Shown one piece after another: positions 33,658-42,185 of a stretch of 64,000 bases of DNA. Location of the stretch: positions 1-64,000 of the forward strand of contig RPQH01000004.1 of the NCBI GenBank assembly GCA_003820375.1, in the 5' to 3' direction. Position 1 is the first letter of the stretch. Every line of letters starts with the position of its first letter. Origin of the DNA: Ignavibacteriota bacterium. Lineage in GTDB: Bacteria > Bacteroidota > Ignavibacteria > Tepidaquicellales > OLB5. The position numbers and the translations under genes are program-made. Below the pieces are notes generated by a model. The model was not told the DNA's origin and ran no database searches. It was given only the letters and a program-made list of their open reading frames with translations.

Positions 33658-33904
33658 CTGCATTTTCAAAGAGGAAATTAAGAATAAAACTTTATGTACG
33701 TATCCGAAATTATTTGGGGTATGCTTCGTATGTTTTGCTTATTTAAAAAAAACAAATCACATTGATTCAAAATTAAAGTATGTACAATATATTGCTATAA
33801 GAAATAGTAAATATTTCATTCTTCTTATTTCCTTCTTATCTTTATTAGTTTCTTTCTTAGCTTTGTTTATTAATGTAGTGAAATATTTTAAACTGCCAAA
33901 ATAA
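33647..33904 (+). CDS. Small protein with C-terminal membrane segment
   Basis: 85 aa. Residues 60-78 (YFILLISFLSLLVSFLALFINVV) form one membrane helix near the C-terminus, as in tail-anchored small proteins. The N-terminal part has four Cys (CIF, CTYP, GVCFVCF). It overlaps the previous ORF by 11 bases. Function unknown. Confidence 0.4.
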   Translation: MRSNCIFKEEIKNKTLCTYPKLFGVCFVCFAYLKKTNHIDSKLKYVQYIAIRNSKYFILLISFLSLLVSFLALFINVVKYFKLPK

Positions 33905-34095
33905 AAACTTACAAAGTTATATAATTCCTATATTCATTAGATTAGAGTATTTAGAAATACTTTGTAAATCGATATAAAATATTTCATTTTTGACAACTGT
34001 TGACACACTTCCAAATATCATATATCCTAATAACAATAAGAATTGATTATCAAAATATAATCAATATTTTTCAATTAAAAATATAGGGGATAATA

Positions 34096-34347
34096 ATGAT
34101 AAAAATATTTGGTAGAATTTTGTATATATTTATAAGTTCTTTCATAACTCAAGAATTTATACCTGAAGGGTATTCATATAGCTCAGTTGTTCCATTTACT
34201 AAACGATGCGATCTTTGGTTTAAAGGCATAAGACCAAAAATTAGATTTCGCGGAAAAGAGTGGGAACGACAGCGTAATCAATATGCTTTAAAACATCATG
34301 GAATGACCTGGGATGAGATACAAAAACAAAAGGATACTTTTTACTAA
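34096..34347 (+). CDS. Small hypothetical protein
   Basis: 83 aa, preceded by TAGGGGAT as a possible ribosome site. An N-terminal hydrophobic part (IFGRILYIFISSFI) is followed by a basic and aromatic part (KRCDLWFKGIRPKIRFRGKEWERQRNQYALKHHGMTWDEIQKQKDTFY). No family recognised. It stands alone, followed by a hairpin terminator 140 bases on. Confidence 0.45.
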   Translation: MIKIFGRILYIFISSFITQEFIPEGYSYSSVVPFTKRCDLWFKGIRPKIRFRGKEWERQRNQYALKHHGMTWDEIQKQKDTFY

Positions 34348-34484
34348 AAATTATTAAAAATAATCGAACGTAAAAAAATAAAAGAATCTAATTTTAGAAT
34401 ATTTTATAACAATTCCATTGATTGCTTCTAAGATTTTATCTACAAATTGTAGTTAAGAAATTCAAATCTGTTACTAAAAAAACT

Positions 34485-34512
34485 AAGAGGCTGTCCGAAA
34501 AGGTCAGCTTCT
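34485..34512. terminator. Bidirectional hairpin terminator
   Basis: AAGAGGCTGTCC-GAAA-AGGTCAGCTTCT, an imperfect stem between converging genes, followed by TATTTTATT. The surrounding 34348-34650 has no gene. Confidence 0.55.
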
Positions 34513-34650
34513 ATTTTATTAGTAGATGCGGTTTTAGTTTTTTAATATTTAAAATTTGCTTTTAGGTTATGAAATATTTACTTACCTAAAATAATTTTGT
34601 GGCATTCAATCAAATTATCGCAACGACCTAGCTATGAATTTTATAGAATT

Positions 34651-35637
34651 TTAATGTCCAGATTGCAGCATACCTCTAACATAGCCTATTAGTGTTGCTT
34701 GCCAACCTTTGCCATGAACTATTCTTCTAAACCCGATTTTGTTGTCTCTCAATAAATCAATTCTCGACAATTGGCTTAAGTTTTGCCAATCATCAAACAT
34801 TACATAGATTGCGTTTCCATATTTAAGATTTTCAAACACTACAAGATTATCTCTGAACTGTGCACCGAAGTAATTAATAAATCCGTTGGTTCCATTAATC
34901 CAGTTTATCGGTTTTAATCCTGCCAATAAATCATACCTTTCCTGAATTGCTGTTCTGATCTCTGGTGATGGATTCCTGAATCTTCCTATTATCGTATTGA
35001 TTATTTCATCCCTGTTTCCAGGCGGCAATATTTCCCAGTTTACTGCCAAAGTAGCAATATAATCGGCTCTTGTTGCAGTACTTGGATACACATCGACAGC
35101 CCCGACATTTTCCTGCAATAAATTAAGATTAAAAGATAAATCATCCAAGAAAGCTGAATCTGTCCTGTTCAGAACTTCTCTCAACACAAACCTGAATGTA
35201 TATCTGTTGTTTTGGTTGTTAAAATTTAACATTTCAATCTGCAACGAAACAAGTTTTGGTGGCATCCAAGTTCTTTGATATACTTGACGGTCAATAGACA
35301 CTTCGTGAGTACCATTCCAAGAATCGCCCCAATTAGGGACATCCCAACTAAAAGTTCTCGTTACTTTAGGTAATTCCGCATGAATAATTTCATAACCCTG
35401 TGCATTCTTCAGTGAATATCTGCCGTTTTCAGCCGCTGGAACGAATTCCGGCTGATCAATTTCAAGTTCATCAACAGAATCAAATCTAATGCCGATATGT
35501 TCGTAAACGCCATTCCTTATGTCGTTGGCAGGAATGGATTTAGAGCAGGAAACTGTTAAATCATTTGTTTGAAGATTTCCAACTTTCACATTAATATTGT
35601 TAGGTATTCTTCTGAAATTTTTTTGCCACTTTTGCAT
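34651..35637 (-). CDS. Hypothetical protein of unknown family
   Basis: 328 aa with AAGGAG 6 bases before ATG. No motif recognised. The first half is beta-rich (NINVKVGNLQTNDLTVSCSKSI...GYEIIHAELPKVTRTFSWDVPNWGDSWNGTHEVSID...KLVSLQIEMLNFNNQNNRYTFRFVLREVL), the second helical (RDEIINTIIGRFRNPSPEIRTAIQERYDLLAGL). There is no signal peptide. It is the last gene of the minus-strand run that begins with CBASS, but 60 to 150-base gaps make membership in that operon uncertain. Confidence 0.5.
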   Translation of the reverse strand: MQKWQKNFRRIPNNINVKVGNLQTNDLTVSCSKSIPANDIRNGVYEHIGIRFDSVDELEIDQPEFVPAAENGRYSLKNAQGYEIIHAELPKVTRTFSWDVPNWGDSWNGTHEVSIDRQVYQRTWMPPKLVSLQIEMLNFNNQNNRYTFRFVLREVLNRTDSAFLDDLSFNLNLLQENVGAVDVYPSTATRADYIATLAVNWEILPPGNRDEIINTIIGRFRNPSPEIRTAIQERYDLLAGLKPINWINGTNGFINYFGAQFRDNLVVFENLKYGNAIYVMFDDWQNLSQLSRIDLLRDNKIGFRRIVHGKGWQATLIGYVRGMLQSGH

Positions 35638-35699
35638 AAAAAGCTCCTTATTGTAATTTTAAAATCACCGGGGTTGCTGTCCTTGCAACCCCAGATAAA

Positions 35700-35930
35700 T
35701 TAATGTTTTGTATCTTTTGCTTTTGATTCATTCCCATAACTATCCCGATCTTGGATTTGTCCATTTTTTTTCTGGATAATTACTTCGGAATGTTCCTTTT
35801 TTGCTATCGGTATTGCTTTTTCAATTGCTTCTTTTTTTGTATCTGTTATAACAGAAGCTCTTGAATTTCCTTCTTTGGTCACCTTCCAGTCATTGCCGGA
35901 GGGGGATACCCATACTTTTTTATTAGCCAT
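35700..35930 (-). CDS. DUF2188-type small protein
   Basis: 76 aa. KKVWVSPSGNDWKVTKEGNSRASVITDTKKEAIEKAIPIAKKEHSEVIIQKKNGQIQDRDSYGN matches the DUF2188 pattern (V.p...gW.v...g..ra....tk.eA...a...a......ev.i...dG.i....syg). This family is common and of unknown function, frequently on mobile or stress-related loci. An AAGGA ribosome site is present. It lies between CBASS and the 328-aa gene. Confidence 0.75.
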   Translation of the reverse strand: MANKKVWVSPSGNDWKVTKEGNSRASVITDTKKEAIEKAIPIAKKEHSEVIIQKKNGQIQDRDSYGNESKAKDTKH

Positions 35931-36077
35931 TTTTTGCTAATCCTTTCATTATTTAGTTTAAAAAAACAGGGCTACTAGTTATTTCATCTAACTTATTTTA
36001 TGGATAAGTTTGTATTTAACAAAAAAATGGGAAACGAAAAACAGGTCTTTTTTAATAACGGACCCAGATCTTTTGTC

Positions 36078-36521
36078 TTATTCTTCTGGCATTTCAATAC
36101 GTTTTTTTCGTATATCAGAGCCGCTATCATGCTCTGCTTCGGGACCAAACCATCTACCATGTTCTAGATACAGTTCATAAAAATGAAGCCACATGCAAGT
36201 AAGAGGTACGATGTAATTGCAAACCAATAAATCCTCCCTCCACCTGAATTCCGGTTGCTTATATATACAAAGTGAGCCGTCTGTATATCTATGCTTGTTA
36301 GTCGTAATTACAGGATTAAGAACAAAGACAACCGGATGGTTATTTTTTCTGTATTTAATCTGCACTTTATACTCTGTGCCTCTTGGATTGAGTACTCCGA
36401 TGAAGTCATAACCTTCAGGCGTCTTCTTTGCTGTAAATTGAGGCAATTTAGCACGCATGTTGCCAACCTGCAGTTCATATTTATATGGTTGTGCCTTTAT
36501 TATTCCTCTTTTTTTTCTCAT
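36078..36521 (-). CDS. E2-like conjugating protein of CBASS
   Basis: 147 aa. The pattern HRYTDGSLCIYKQPEFRW has the E2 active-site Cys at residue 85, and VPLTCMWLHFYELYLEHGRWFGPEAEH is the C-terminal signature of the E2 proteins found with CD-NTases. No E1/JAB partner is present, so this is an E2-only (short type II) CBASS. In studied systems the E2 attaches the CD-NTase to a target and primes it. Its ATG overlaps the CD-NTase stop (ATGA), so the pair is translationally coupled. Confidence 0.85.
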   Translation of the reverse strand: MRKKRGIIKAQPYKYELQVGNMRAKLPQFTAKKTPEGYDFIGVLNPRGTEYKVQIKYRKNNHPVVFVLNPVITTNKHRYTDGSLCIYKQPEFRWREDLLVCNYIVPLTCMWLHFYELYLEHGRWFGPEAEHDSGSDIRKKRIEMPEE

Positions 36522-37573
36522 TCAAAGTCTCCGTGCGAACCAAGATTAGGTGGTACATTTGATACGATTTGGCTTTTTACTGATGATAGGACGCCAGTCG
36601 CTGTAACTCCAATCTTATTAGCTTTTATAGATTCAGATAAATCCATAGCCTTCTTTATCTCTGCTTCATACAACGTAACAGGGAAATTGCCTTTGAAAAG
36701 ATCATCAGAGTTAAGCAACTCTATAGTCTTCTGCTCATCCTTTTCGTTGTAAGCTTCTCTTGCTTTCTTGGTTGCATTATCGAACATATTCTTGAAGTCG
36801 TAGAAATAACCATAAGACCAATGCTCTGAAAGGTTCTCAGATTTTAATGATGGATTGCAAACCTCAGGGACATCATCTAATCCTTGTAAATATTTATTAA
36901 GGCTTTCCATCGTCAATACTAGAGCTTGGTTCAAGGTTATACCTTCTTTCGTTGATATATGCTTCGAGATTAGTGTTGTAAGCAATATAGACTTTGGATG
37001 GCTTCCTGAACCTAATTGAATGTCACGTAAATATTTCAGTAACCGGGTAACATAATAAAACTGGTTAAATGAAGCCTTGTTAGTATCAATACAATACTGT
37101 TTGAATCCTCTCGGGTTTGTAAGCTTCCAGTCAGGAACTATCTCTACCGGATCTTTTTCGTTCTTGAAATGAACTGGCGATATATCAAGTCTAAGGTCTT
37201 TCGCATATTTTATTCTGATAGCTCTTTTCTTTGTTGGATATTCAACCTTGTCTCTATAAGCTGGCATCTTACTCAATATTTCGTAAAGCCAATAAAAGAC
37301 TTGACTACCATCCATAATATAATTTCCATCAGAGTTTTTCAGGTCGAGTTCGAGAATAATATCTACATCATATTCTCCTCTTGAAATGGGCTTTATGCCG
37401 AGTTTCAAGGCATAGGATCCTTGTAGGTAGTCATTCTTGTAATATTTCTTAATTTCATCATTTGCTCTCAATGCTTCTCGTAATTCTTTGTGAGCTGAAA
37501 TTAATCTATCGATCCTTGTCTTGTCTAAATTGACCTTTTCAAGGAATTTATTGAATCCAGTTGTAAGATTCAT
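36518..37573 (-). CDS. CD-NTase (cGAS/DncV-like nucleotidyltransferase)
   Basis: 351 aa. The nucleotidyltransferase motif is QGSYALKLGIKPISRGEYDVDIIL with Gly52-Ser53 and metal-binding Asp69 and Asp71, and the third Asp130 is in RLDISPVHF. So all three catalytic acids are kept. In CBASS such enzymes are turned on by phage infection and make a cyclic di- or trinucleotide that activates the effector; the product here cannot be read from sequence, but patatin effectors are usually triggered by cyclic dinucleotides. It overlaps CapV by 4 bases (ATGA) and the E2 gene by 4. Confidence 0.9.
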   Translation of the reverse strand: MNLTTGFNKFLEKVNLDKTRIDRLISAHKELREALRANDEIKKYYKNDYLQGSYALKLGIKPISRGEYDVDIILELDLKNSDGNYIMDGSQVFYWLYEILSKMPAYRDKVEYPTKKRAIRIKYAKDLRLDISPVHFKNEKDPVEIVPDWKLTNPRGFKQYCIDTNKASFNQFYYVTRLLKYLRDIQLGSGSHPKSILLTTLISKHISTKEGITLNQALVLTMESLNKYLQGLDDVPEVCNPSLKSENLSEHWSYGYFYDFKNMFDNATKKAREAYNEKDEQKTIELLNSDDLFKGNFPVTLYEAEIKKAMDLSESIKANKIGVTATGVLSSVKSQIVSNVPPNLGSHGDFE

Positions 37574-38550
37574 ATAGGTACCTCCGATTTTATTAACGGT
37601 ATCGGTGTAAATGCCGATACTTTAGTTTGTAAAAAAACTTTTTGTATTTTACTTATATTTTCCTTAGCTTCATTATTGGCAAAGCCGATAAGCGTATTGA
37701 TACTGCCAGTATCATCCAAACCAAACTTGCTAAAGAATTTCCATTTCTTTGCCTTCGGTAATATTTTATCAATTCTGAGGTAATTACCATCTTTTAGTAA
37801 ATAAGTGACGGTGTTATGTACCCCTTGGGATTGAGTTTGAAAAGTAATATCAACGAGAGTAGTTCTATATCCGATTAAACCAAGCCATTTTGTTTTCCAT
37901 CCATCTTTAAAAAACGGTTTGAACCCGGTCCCGATTGATAACACTTTAATATCTTCTAGAGAATGACCAATCTTTAAAGCTTCTGCTACTCCGACCATTG
38001 CCGGATTGTTTGCCCAAAGTCCTCCGTCAATATATTGGCATGAATTTTCATCTTCGAAAGCGGGCAGATAAATCGGTGCGGCGCTTGATTCAGCTGCAAC
38101 CTGCCAAACAGGCAATACAAAATCGTGTTGATATTCTTCCAGATGACGAGTTTTACGAACTATAGTCTTTCCGTTCACTATATCAATTGTAGGAATGCAT
38201 ACCCTCACATTGCAGTCATTAATAATTGCTTCTTTAAATAAATCTTTTAATTCATTAAGAAGGTATGCATTTGAATACTTCGGCATAATGATTCCTTGAT
38301 TAATATAACTAAGGCTTTTTTTTCTGAAAATAGAAGTAGATCTGTTTTTGTATAAATTCAATATCTCGCTAGTGCTTATTCCCAATGCAAGAGCGAGGGC
38401 GATTATGGCACCCGTAGATGTTCCTACGATCAAGTCAAAGTATTCCTGTATAGGTTCAGGTTGCCGTTGCTGAACATAGTCCAATACTGCAGCCGGATAT
38501 ACACCACGTACACCGCCGCCGTCTATAGATAATATTTTAAAACTGGGCAT
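37570..38550 (-). CDS. capV: Patatin-like phospholipase, CBASS effector CapV
   Basis: About 326 aa from ATG 38550, which has GGAGG 8 bases upstream; the track start is a GTG within that ribosome site. Glycine loop LSIDGGGVRGVYPA, nucleophile elbow IVGTSTGAI (GxSxG) and the catalytic Asp in YIDGGLWANNP are all intact. CapV enzymes degrade inner-membrane phospholipids when they bind the cyclic nucleotide, killing the infected cell. First effector gene of the operon, upstream of the CD-NTase. Confidence 0.9.
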   Translation of the reverse strand: MPSFKILSIDGGGVRGVYPAAVLDYVQQRQPEPIQEYFDLIVGTSTGAIIALALALGISTSEILNLYKNRSTSIFRKKSLSYINQGIIMPKYSNAYLLNELKDLFKEAIINDCNVRVCIPTIDIVNGKTIVRKTRHLEEYQHDFVLPVWQVAAESSAAPIYLPAFEDENSCQYIDGGLWANNPAMVGVAEALKIGHSLEDIKVLSIGTGFKPFFKDGWKTKWLGLIGYRTTLVDITFQTQSQGVHNTVTYLLKDGNYLRIDKILPKAKKWKFFSKFGLDDTGSINTLIGFANNEAKENISKIQKVFLQTKVSAFTPIPLIKSEVPI

Positions 38551-38607
38551 TAAAATGACCTCCACTTTATTAAAGAGGACGGATAAATTTTAGAGTAAAA
38601 AAGTAAA

Positions 38608-39219
38608 CTATAATCGAGGTAGAATCGATACCATGACACCTAGGATTGTGAAGTCGCTTGTGAGAATTATTGGTCTGTAGATAGTATTTAAGGAACACGG
38701 TTTTAGAATGATAAAATCTTTCTCTCGGTAAAATTCCTTTAGTGTACACTCCTGATCAACTAAAGCGGCAACAGTCTCTCCATTTCGTGCTGTTGGCTGT
38801 TTTCTTATTAAAACTAAATCTCCGTCTTGAATCCCTTTTTGTTCCATCGAATCGCCCCTGGCTTTCAGTATAAAATACTGATGCGGAGGCTTGGCTAACA
38901 TTGTTGATAAACAAAAACTTTCTTCTATATCCTGTTCTGCAAAATTAGGATATCCACATGCAATACTTCCCAATAAAGGAATTTCGACTGTTTCGGCTTC
39001 AGCATAATCAGGATAATTATTTACTTGGACTCTGCCAAATTCATCATTAACTAAATATCCCTTTTCCGAAAGAGAACGAATTATCAGGTTAACAGATCTT
39101 GGTGACTGGTAATTCAAAAGTTCCATTAATCTCCTGTATGTTGGTTTACTGCCATTATGGACAATGGAATTCCGAATATGTTTTAGTGCCTCTAACTCCT
39201 TGTTATTCAAGTCTTCCAT
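38608..39219 (-). CDS. LexA-like S24 repressor next to CBASS
   Basis: 203 aa. An N-terminal winged helix (ALKHIRNSIVHNGSKPTYRRLMELLNYQSPRSVNLIIRSLSEKGYL) joins an S24 peptidase domain: cleavage site IACGYP (Cys88-Gly89), Ser124 in RGDSMEQ, Lys161 in CTLKEF. All parts needed for RecA-stimulated self-cleavage are there. It is upstream of capV in the same direction with a 57-base gap, so it probably controls the CBASS operon and itself, tying it to DNA damage. It may equally be the host's or an element's LexA; its position favours the local role. Confidence 0.85.
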   Translation of the reverse strand: MEDLNNKELEALKHIRNSIVHNGSKPTYRRLMELLNYQSPRSVNLIIRSLSEKGYLVNDEFGRVQVNNYPDYAEAETVEIPLLGSIACGYPNFAEQDIEESFCLSTMLAKPPHQYFILKARGDSMEQKGIQDGDLVLIRKQPTARNGETVAALVDQECTLKEFYREKDFIILKPCSLNTIYRPIILTSDFTILGVMVSILPRL

Positions 39220-39223
39220 ATTA

Positions 39224-39255
39224 CAAATATAGTGAAATTATACTTTTATTCCAAA
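39224..39255 (-). promoter_or_regulatory. Bacteroidota-type promoter for the LexA-like gene
   Basis: On the minus strand TTTG (39255-39252), exactly 20 bases, TATATTTG (39231-39224), an exact consensus match. The ATG is only 5 bases past the -7 element, so the transcript should be leaderless or nearly so. Confidence 0.75.
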
Positions 39256-39411
39256 TACTATAATATTACATAATTTAGATAATAAGATGCATTCTTTTAT
39301 AATGACGATTCGGCTACGATTTATATGGAATATATGGTATTTTAGAGACTATAAAGACTATAGAAACTGCAATTTTGAATAGTTTTCTGCAATTACGATA
39401 TTTGCAAGAGA

Positions 39412-39453
39412 CTGTCACTCAGGAGGTCGCGAGTTCGAGTCTCGTCGGTTCCG
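39412..39453 (+). tRNA. 3' half of tRNA-Asp(GTC) at an integration junction
   Basis: CTGTCAC is the anticodon loop (GTC), followed by TCAGG, the variable loop, the T arm GTCGCGAGTTCGAGTCTCG and the acceptor strand CGGTTCC. The expected 5' half (CCTGA before the loop and GGAACCG at the start) is absent. So this is an attachment-site relic, not a working gene. Confidence 0.85.
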
Positions 39454-39464
39454 CAATAAAATAA

Positions 39465-39493
39465 GGCACTTAGAATAAAATCTGAGTGCCTTT
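39465..39493 (+). terminator. Terminator attached to the tRNA-Asp half
   Basis: GGCACTTAGA-ATAAAA-TCTGAGTGCC, a perfect 10-bp stem (one G-T pair), then TTT. The same sequence follows the tRNA-Thr half at 55.36 kb. Confidence 0.8.
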
Positions 39494-39610
39494 CGTATTA
39501 TGAAGTAACGCTTTGGCAGAATTATTACTTTGATAAAGTATTGATAATTTATAAACTTAAAGCTCAGAATTTAAATATTTTTCAACATAATCATTAAAAA
39601 GGAGTTTTTA

Positions 39611-39859
39611 GTGTACACACTGCAAATCGCAATACAAGATTTTATACATCATTGTACTTTTGAGAAAAATTTAAGCACAAAAACAATTAATTCGTATAAA
39701 ACAGATTTGGTACAGTTCACAAAGTTTTTAGTGAATAAAAATTATTTACTTGAAATGAAAAATATAACCAAAAATGATCCCGATGCTGTTATTTTTACGC
39801 AGGACTGTAATCCAATTATTCCGGATGGAATATCGGATGCACCGGTATTGATTACTTAA
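39611..39859 (+). pseudogene. Truncated tyrosine recombinase (integrase) N-terminus
   Basis: Residues 5-56 (IAIQDFIHHCTFEKNLSTKTINSYKTDLVQFTKFLVNKNYLLEMKNITKND) match the core-binding SAM-like domain of XerC/XerD-type integrases. After that the sequence changes (PDAVIFTQDCNPIIP...) and ends; the catalytic domain with R-H-R-Y is missing. The start is a GTG or nearby, with AAGGAG upstream. It lies 160 bases from the tRNA-Asp half, exactly where an element's integrase gene would be, and so is the relic of the integrase that used that site. Confidence 0.7.
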
Positions 39860-39910
39860 CCTGAAAAATAAATTGGTAACATTATAATATCAAATAATAC
39901 CAACAAATTG

Positions 39911-39981
39911 CACGTCTGAGAGGAGTCGAACCCCTGTAGTTGGTTTTGGAGACCAATGCCTGACCGTTCGGCCACAGACGT
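39911..39981 (-). tRNA. tRNA-Trp (anticodon CCA)
   Basis: 71 nt on the minus strand. Acceptor ACGTCTG pairs with CAGACGT, anticodon stem TTGGT/ACCAA with loop CTCCAAA (anticodon CCA), T arm AGGGG-TTCGACT-CCTCT, D arm GCC/GGC with GG in the loop, and G as discriminator, as expected of Trp tRNAs. The CCA end is not encoded. It begins 7 bases after the stop of trpS on the same strand, so the two are almost certainly co-transcribed. It is the only complete tRNA in the window. Confidence 0.9.
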
Positions 39982-39988
39982 TTATAAA

Positions 39989-40999
39989 TTAAACTTTTAT
40001 AAATGGAGAAAATAAACCAACAATTTCGCATACTTCGCGAACCGTTTCTTGGGCTCTTAATTGGATATTTCTTGATGATTCAATTACTTCATTTATAACT
40101 TTTTCCCTGTTCTCTGAAAGTATTTTTCTCTTATCTCGGAATGGGGTTATCATTTCTATGATAGCCTTTGCAACTGCATTCTTGAGAACTGAGTATTGCA
40201 ATTTGCCGCTTGTGTATTCCTCGGCAAATTGGTTCTTGAGATCTGTAAAACCAGTTGCGGAAAGGATCGTCAAAAGATTTTCAACACCCAAGCTAATAGC
40301 CGAACCGCCATCGCCGCAATCAGTCTTAGCTGACCGGACTTTTCTGATAATACTTTCATCATTTTCAAAAATCCCGATGTAATGCTTATCACCAGCACTT
40401 TTTGACATCTTCTTATCCGGGGAAGTGAGAGACATTAGCTTTGGAACATCAGTAAAAAGAGGCTCAGGTGCTTCAAAATATCTTATCCCAAATTGACAGT
40501 TGAAACGTTCAGCAACATTTCTAGCTAGTTCAAGATGTTGCTCTTGATCCTTTCCAACTGGAACATAATGAGCATGGTAAATAAGAATGTCTGCTGCCTG
40601 AAGTACAGGATAATAAAACAGTCCCCCGGAAACGAACTTGTCCGAAGAAGTTTCCATAATCAGTTTTGATTTTTCCTGGAACTGCTTTTGACGCTTCAAC
40701 TGACCGAAGCTGGCATTACAGCCCAATACCCAACACAGTAGCGCGTGTTCTGGTATACATGATTGAAAAAAAAGGTTGGATGGCTCAATTCCGGTAGCCA
40801 GAAGATCTAGTGTCATTTCCTCGGTGTTATGTCTTAAAACTTGTGGGTCTTGATGAATTGTAATAGGATGCAAATCGGCCAACCCATAGATACATTCATA
40901 ATCAGACTGGATAGCCACCCAATTCTGAATGGCTCCCAGCCAGTTGCCGAGGTGCAGACTCCCGCTTGGTTGAATACAAGATAGAACTATTTTTTTCAT
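39989..40999 (-). CDS. trpS: Tryptophanyl-tRNA synthetase
   Basis: 336 aa from ATG 40999; the track's longer start overlaps the upstream gene. Class I signatures are intact: HIGH-type PSGSLHLGN (residues 11-19) and KKMSKS (196-201). Length and the SGGLFYYPVLQAADILIY and VPVGKDQEQHLEL segments are normal for TrpRS. It charges tRNA-Trp, and its own tRNA-Trp gene follows 7 bases later. It starts 4 bases after the stop of a 393-aa unknown gene. Within an island it is probably a second copy, either as resistance to a TrpRS inhibitor or to supply Trp-tRNA to the neighbouring pathway. Confidence 0.95.
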   Translation of the reverse strand: MKKIVLSCIQPSGSLHLGNWLGAIQNWVAIQSDYECIYGLADLHPITIHQDPQVLRHNTEEMTLDLLATGIEPSNLFFQSCIPEHALLCWVLGCNASFGQLKRQKQFQEKSKLIMETSSDKFVSGGLFYYPVLQAADILIYHAHYVPVGKDQEQHLELARNVAERFNCQFGIRYFEAPEPLFTDVPKLMSLTSPDKKMSKSAGDKHYIGIFENDESIIRKVRSAKTDCGDGGSAISLGVENLLTILSATGFTDLKNQFAEEYTSGKLQYSVLKNAVAKAIIEMITPFRDKRKILSENREKVINEVIESSRNIQLRAQETVREVCEIVGLFSPFIKV

Positions 41000-41003
41000 A
41001 AGT

Positions 41004-42185
41004 TTAAATTTTATATTTTGTTTTAAATTCACTAATAAACCGTAAATATTCGGTTTCTGAAATTTCGTCAAATATTAACTTATAATCTGCTTCGGTCATT
41101 GGATCCATAACAAAATCATCCAAAGATGCGCATGAGTCACACAATAGAATATCTCCCTTTTTCGCCTGGTAATAGACAGGTATCTTGCCTGCTTTAACAA
41201 TACAATTTATCAAAGCAGGAATATGATATTTTTCGGGATCCAAAATAGAGCGTAGTTTATCGATAACAGTGTTAAAAGTCCTTTGAGGCCAGCCACCGAA
41301 ATCAATAATTAATTTAGGATATGGGTGTGTGAATGTAAAATCTGAAACCTCATTATCCATGTCTAACGGAACAATAGATTGGTTATAAAAAGGATGGAAT
41401 GCTGTATACAACAATGCATTTAGAGCCCCTTGTTCACCCCCGTGCTTAAATCCCATCCGTAAAAGAGTATCTAATTCATTTTCTACGCCCGCAAGACTAG
41501 TAATGACTTTGGAAAGAGACATTATTTTTGAATATATTGGAGTTGGCTTGAAATCAACATCGCTTTCAAAGGTAAATGCAGATTTGACATCGGGGTAAAA
41601 AGTATCAACAAATTCATTTAATAAGTTAAGGGTAATTTCTGTCATGGCTTTTACTGACGCCAAATCAAGTCCATTAACATAATAACCTGCATAAGTTGCC
41701 TTGAATACATGAACTTTTGGAATTGCCACTATTTTGCGACAATCAGAAATGCTCCTAAGTACTTTTATTGCTGGTATTATATAAGCCGGTAATCGAATAC
41801 TTGGGTAAGTAGTAGATGCACCAAGCCCGATAGTAAAGATGACATCGTCTGTACGACCGATAATAAAATCTATAAGTACATTAATAGCTTTGATGATATC
41901 GTTACTGCTTATCTCTTCAATACCATTATCTTTATTGAAAGCCGATGCGAGAAATTTGGGGAGCTTTTCATGAATTATACTGAAAGATTCTTTGGGGATT
42001 CGAATGTTTTTAATTTTAATTAATAGGTCCCGATTATTTATCCCAAATCGGTTAAGGGAACTCCAAATTCGATTTACATCGTTAAATGAAAGTGAAACGT
42101 TCAATCCTAGTTCTCTTGGTTCTTTGAACCGGATTTTATCTTCTGCAAAGCGGCTTGTTATTTTAATTGTAGTAGTATCTCTCAT
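41004..42185 (-). CDS. Unknown protein co-transcribed with trpS and tRNA-Trp
   Basis: 393 aa with CGGAG before ATG. Not recognised. The middle looks like a Rossmann-type core: DDVIFTIGLGASTTYPSIRLPAYIIPAIKVLRSISDCRKIVAIPKVHVFKATYAGYYVNGLDLASV, then GMG-like FKHGGEQGALNALLYTAF, KLIIDFGGWPQRTFNTV, and a region HIPALINCIVKAGKIPVYYQAKKGDILLCDSCASL. No signal peptide or membrane segment. Position at the head of a trpS-tRNA operon makes use of Trp-tRNA (as for cyclodipeptide synthases or aminoacyl transferases) a reasonable hypothesis, but no catalytic motif of those families was identified. Confidence 0.6.
   Translation of the reverse strand: MRDTTTIKITSRFAEDKIRFKEPRELGLNVSLSFNDVNRIWSSLNRFGINNRDLLIKIKNIRIPKESFSIIHEKLPKFLASAFNKDNGIEEISSNDIIKAINVLIDFIIGRTDDVIFTIGLGASTTYPSIRLPAYIIPAIKVLRSISDCRKIVAIPKVHVFKATYAGYYVNGLDLASVKAMTEITLNLLNEFVDTFYPDVKSAFTFESDVDFKPTPIYSKIMSLSKVITSLAGVENELDTLLRMGFKHGGEQGALNALLYTAFHPFYNQSIVPLDMDNEVSDFTFTHPYPKLIIDFGGWPQRTFNTVIDKLRSILDPEKYHIPALINCIVKAGKIPVYYQAKKGDILLCDSCASLDDFVMDPMTEADYKLIFDEISETEYLRFISEFKTKYKI

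Noticed and set aside
39412-39453. Functional tRNA-Asp gene
   Set aside because: The 5' half is missing; the sequence before the anticodon loop does not pair with the 3' strand.
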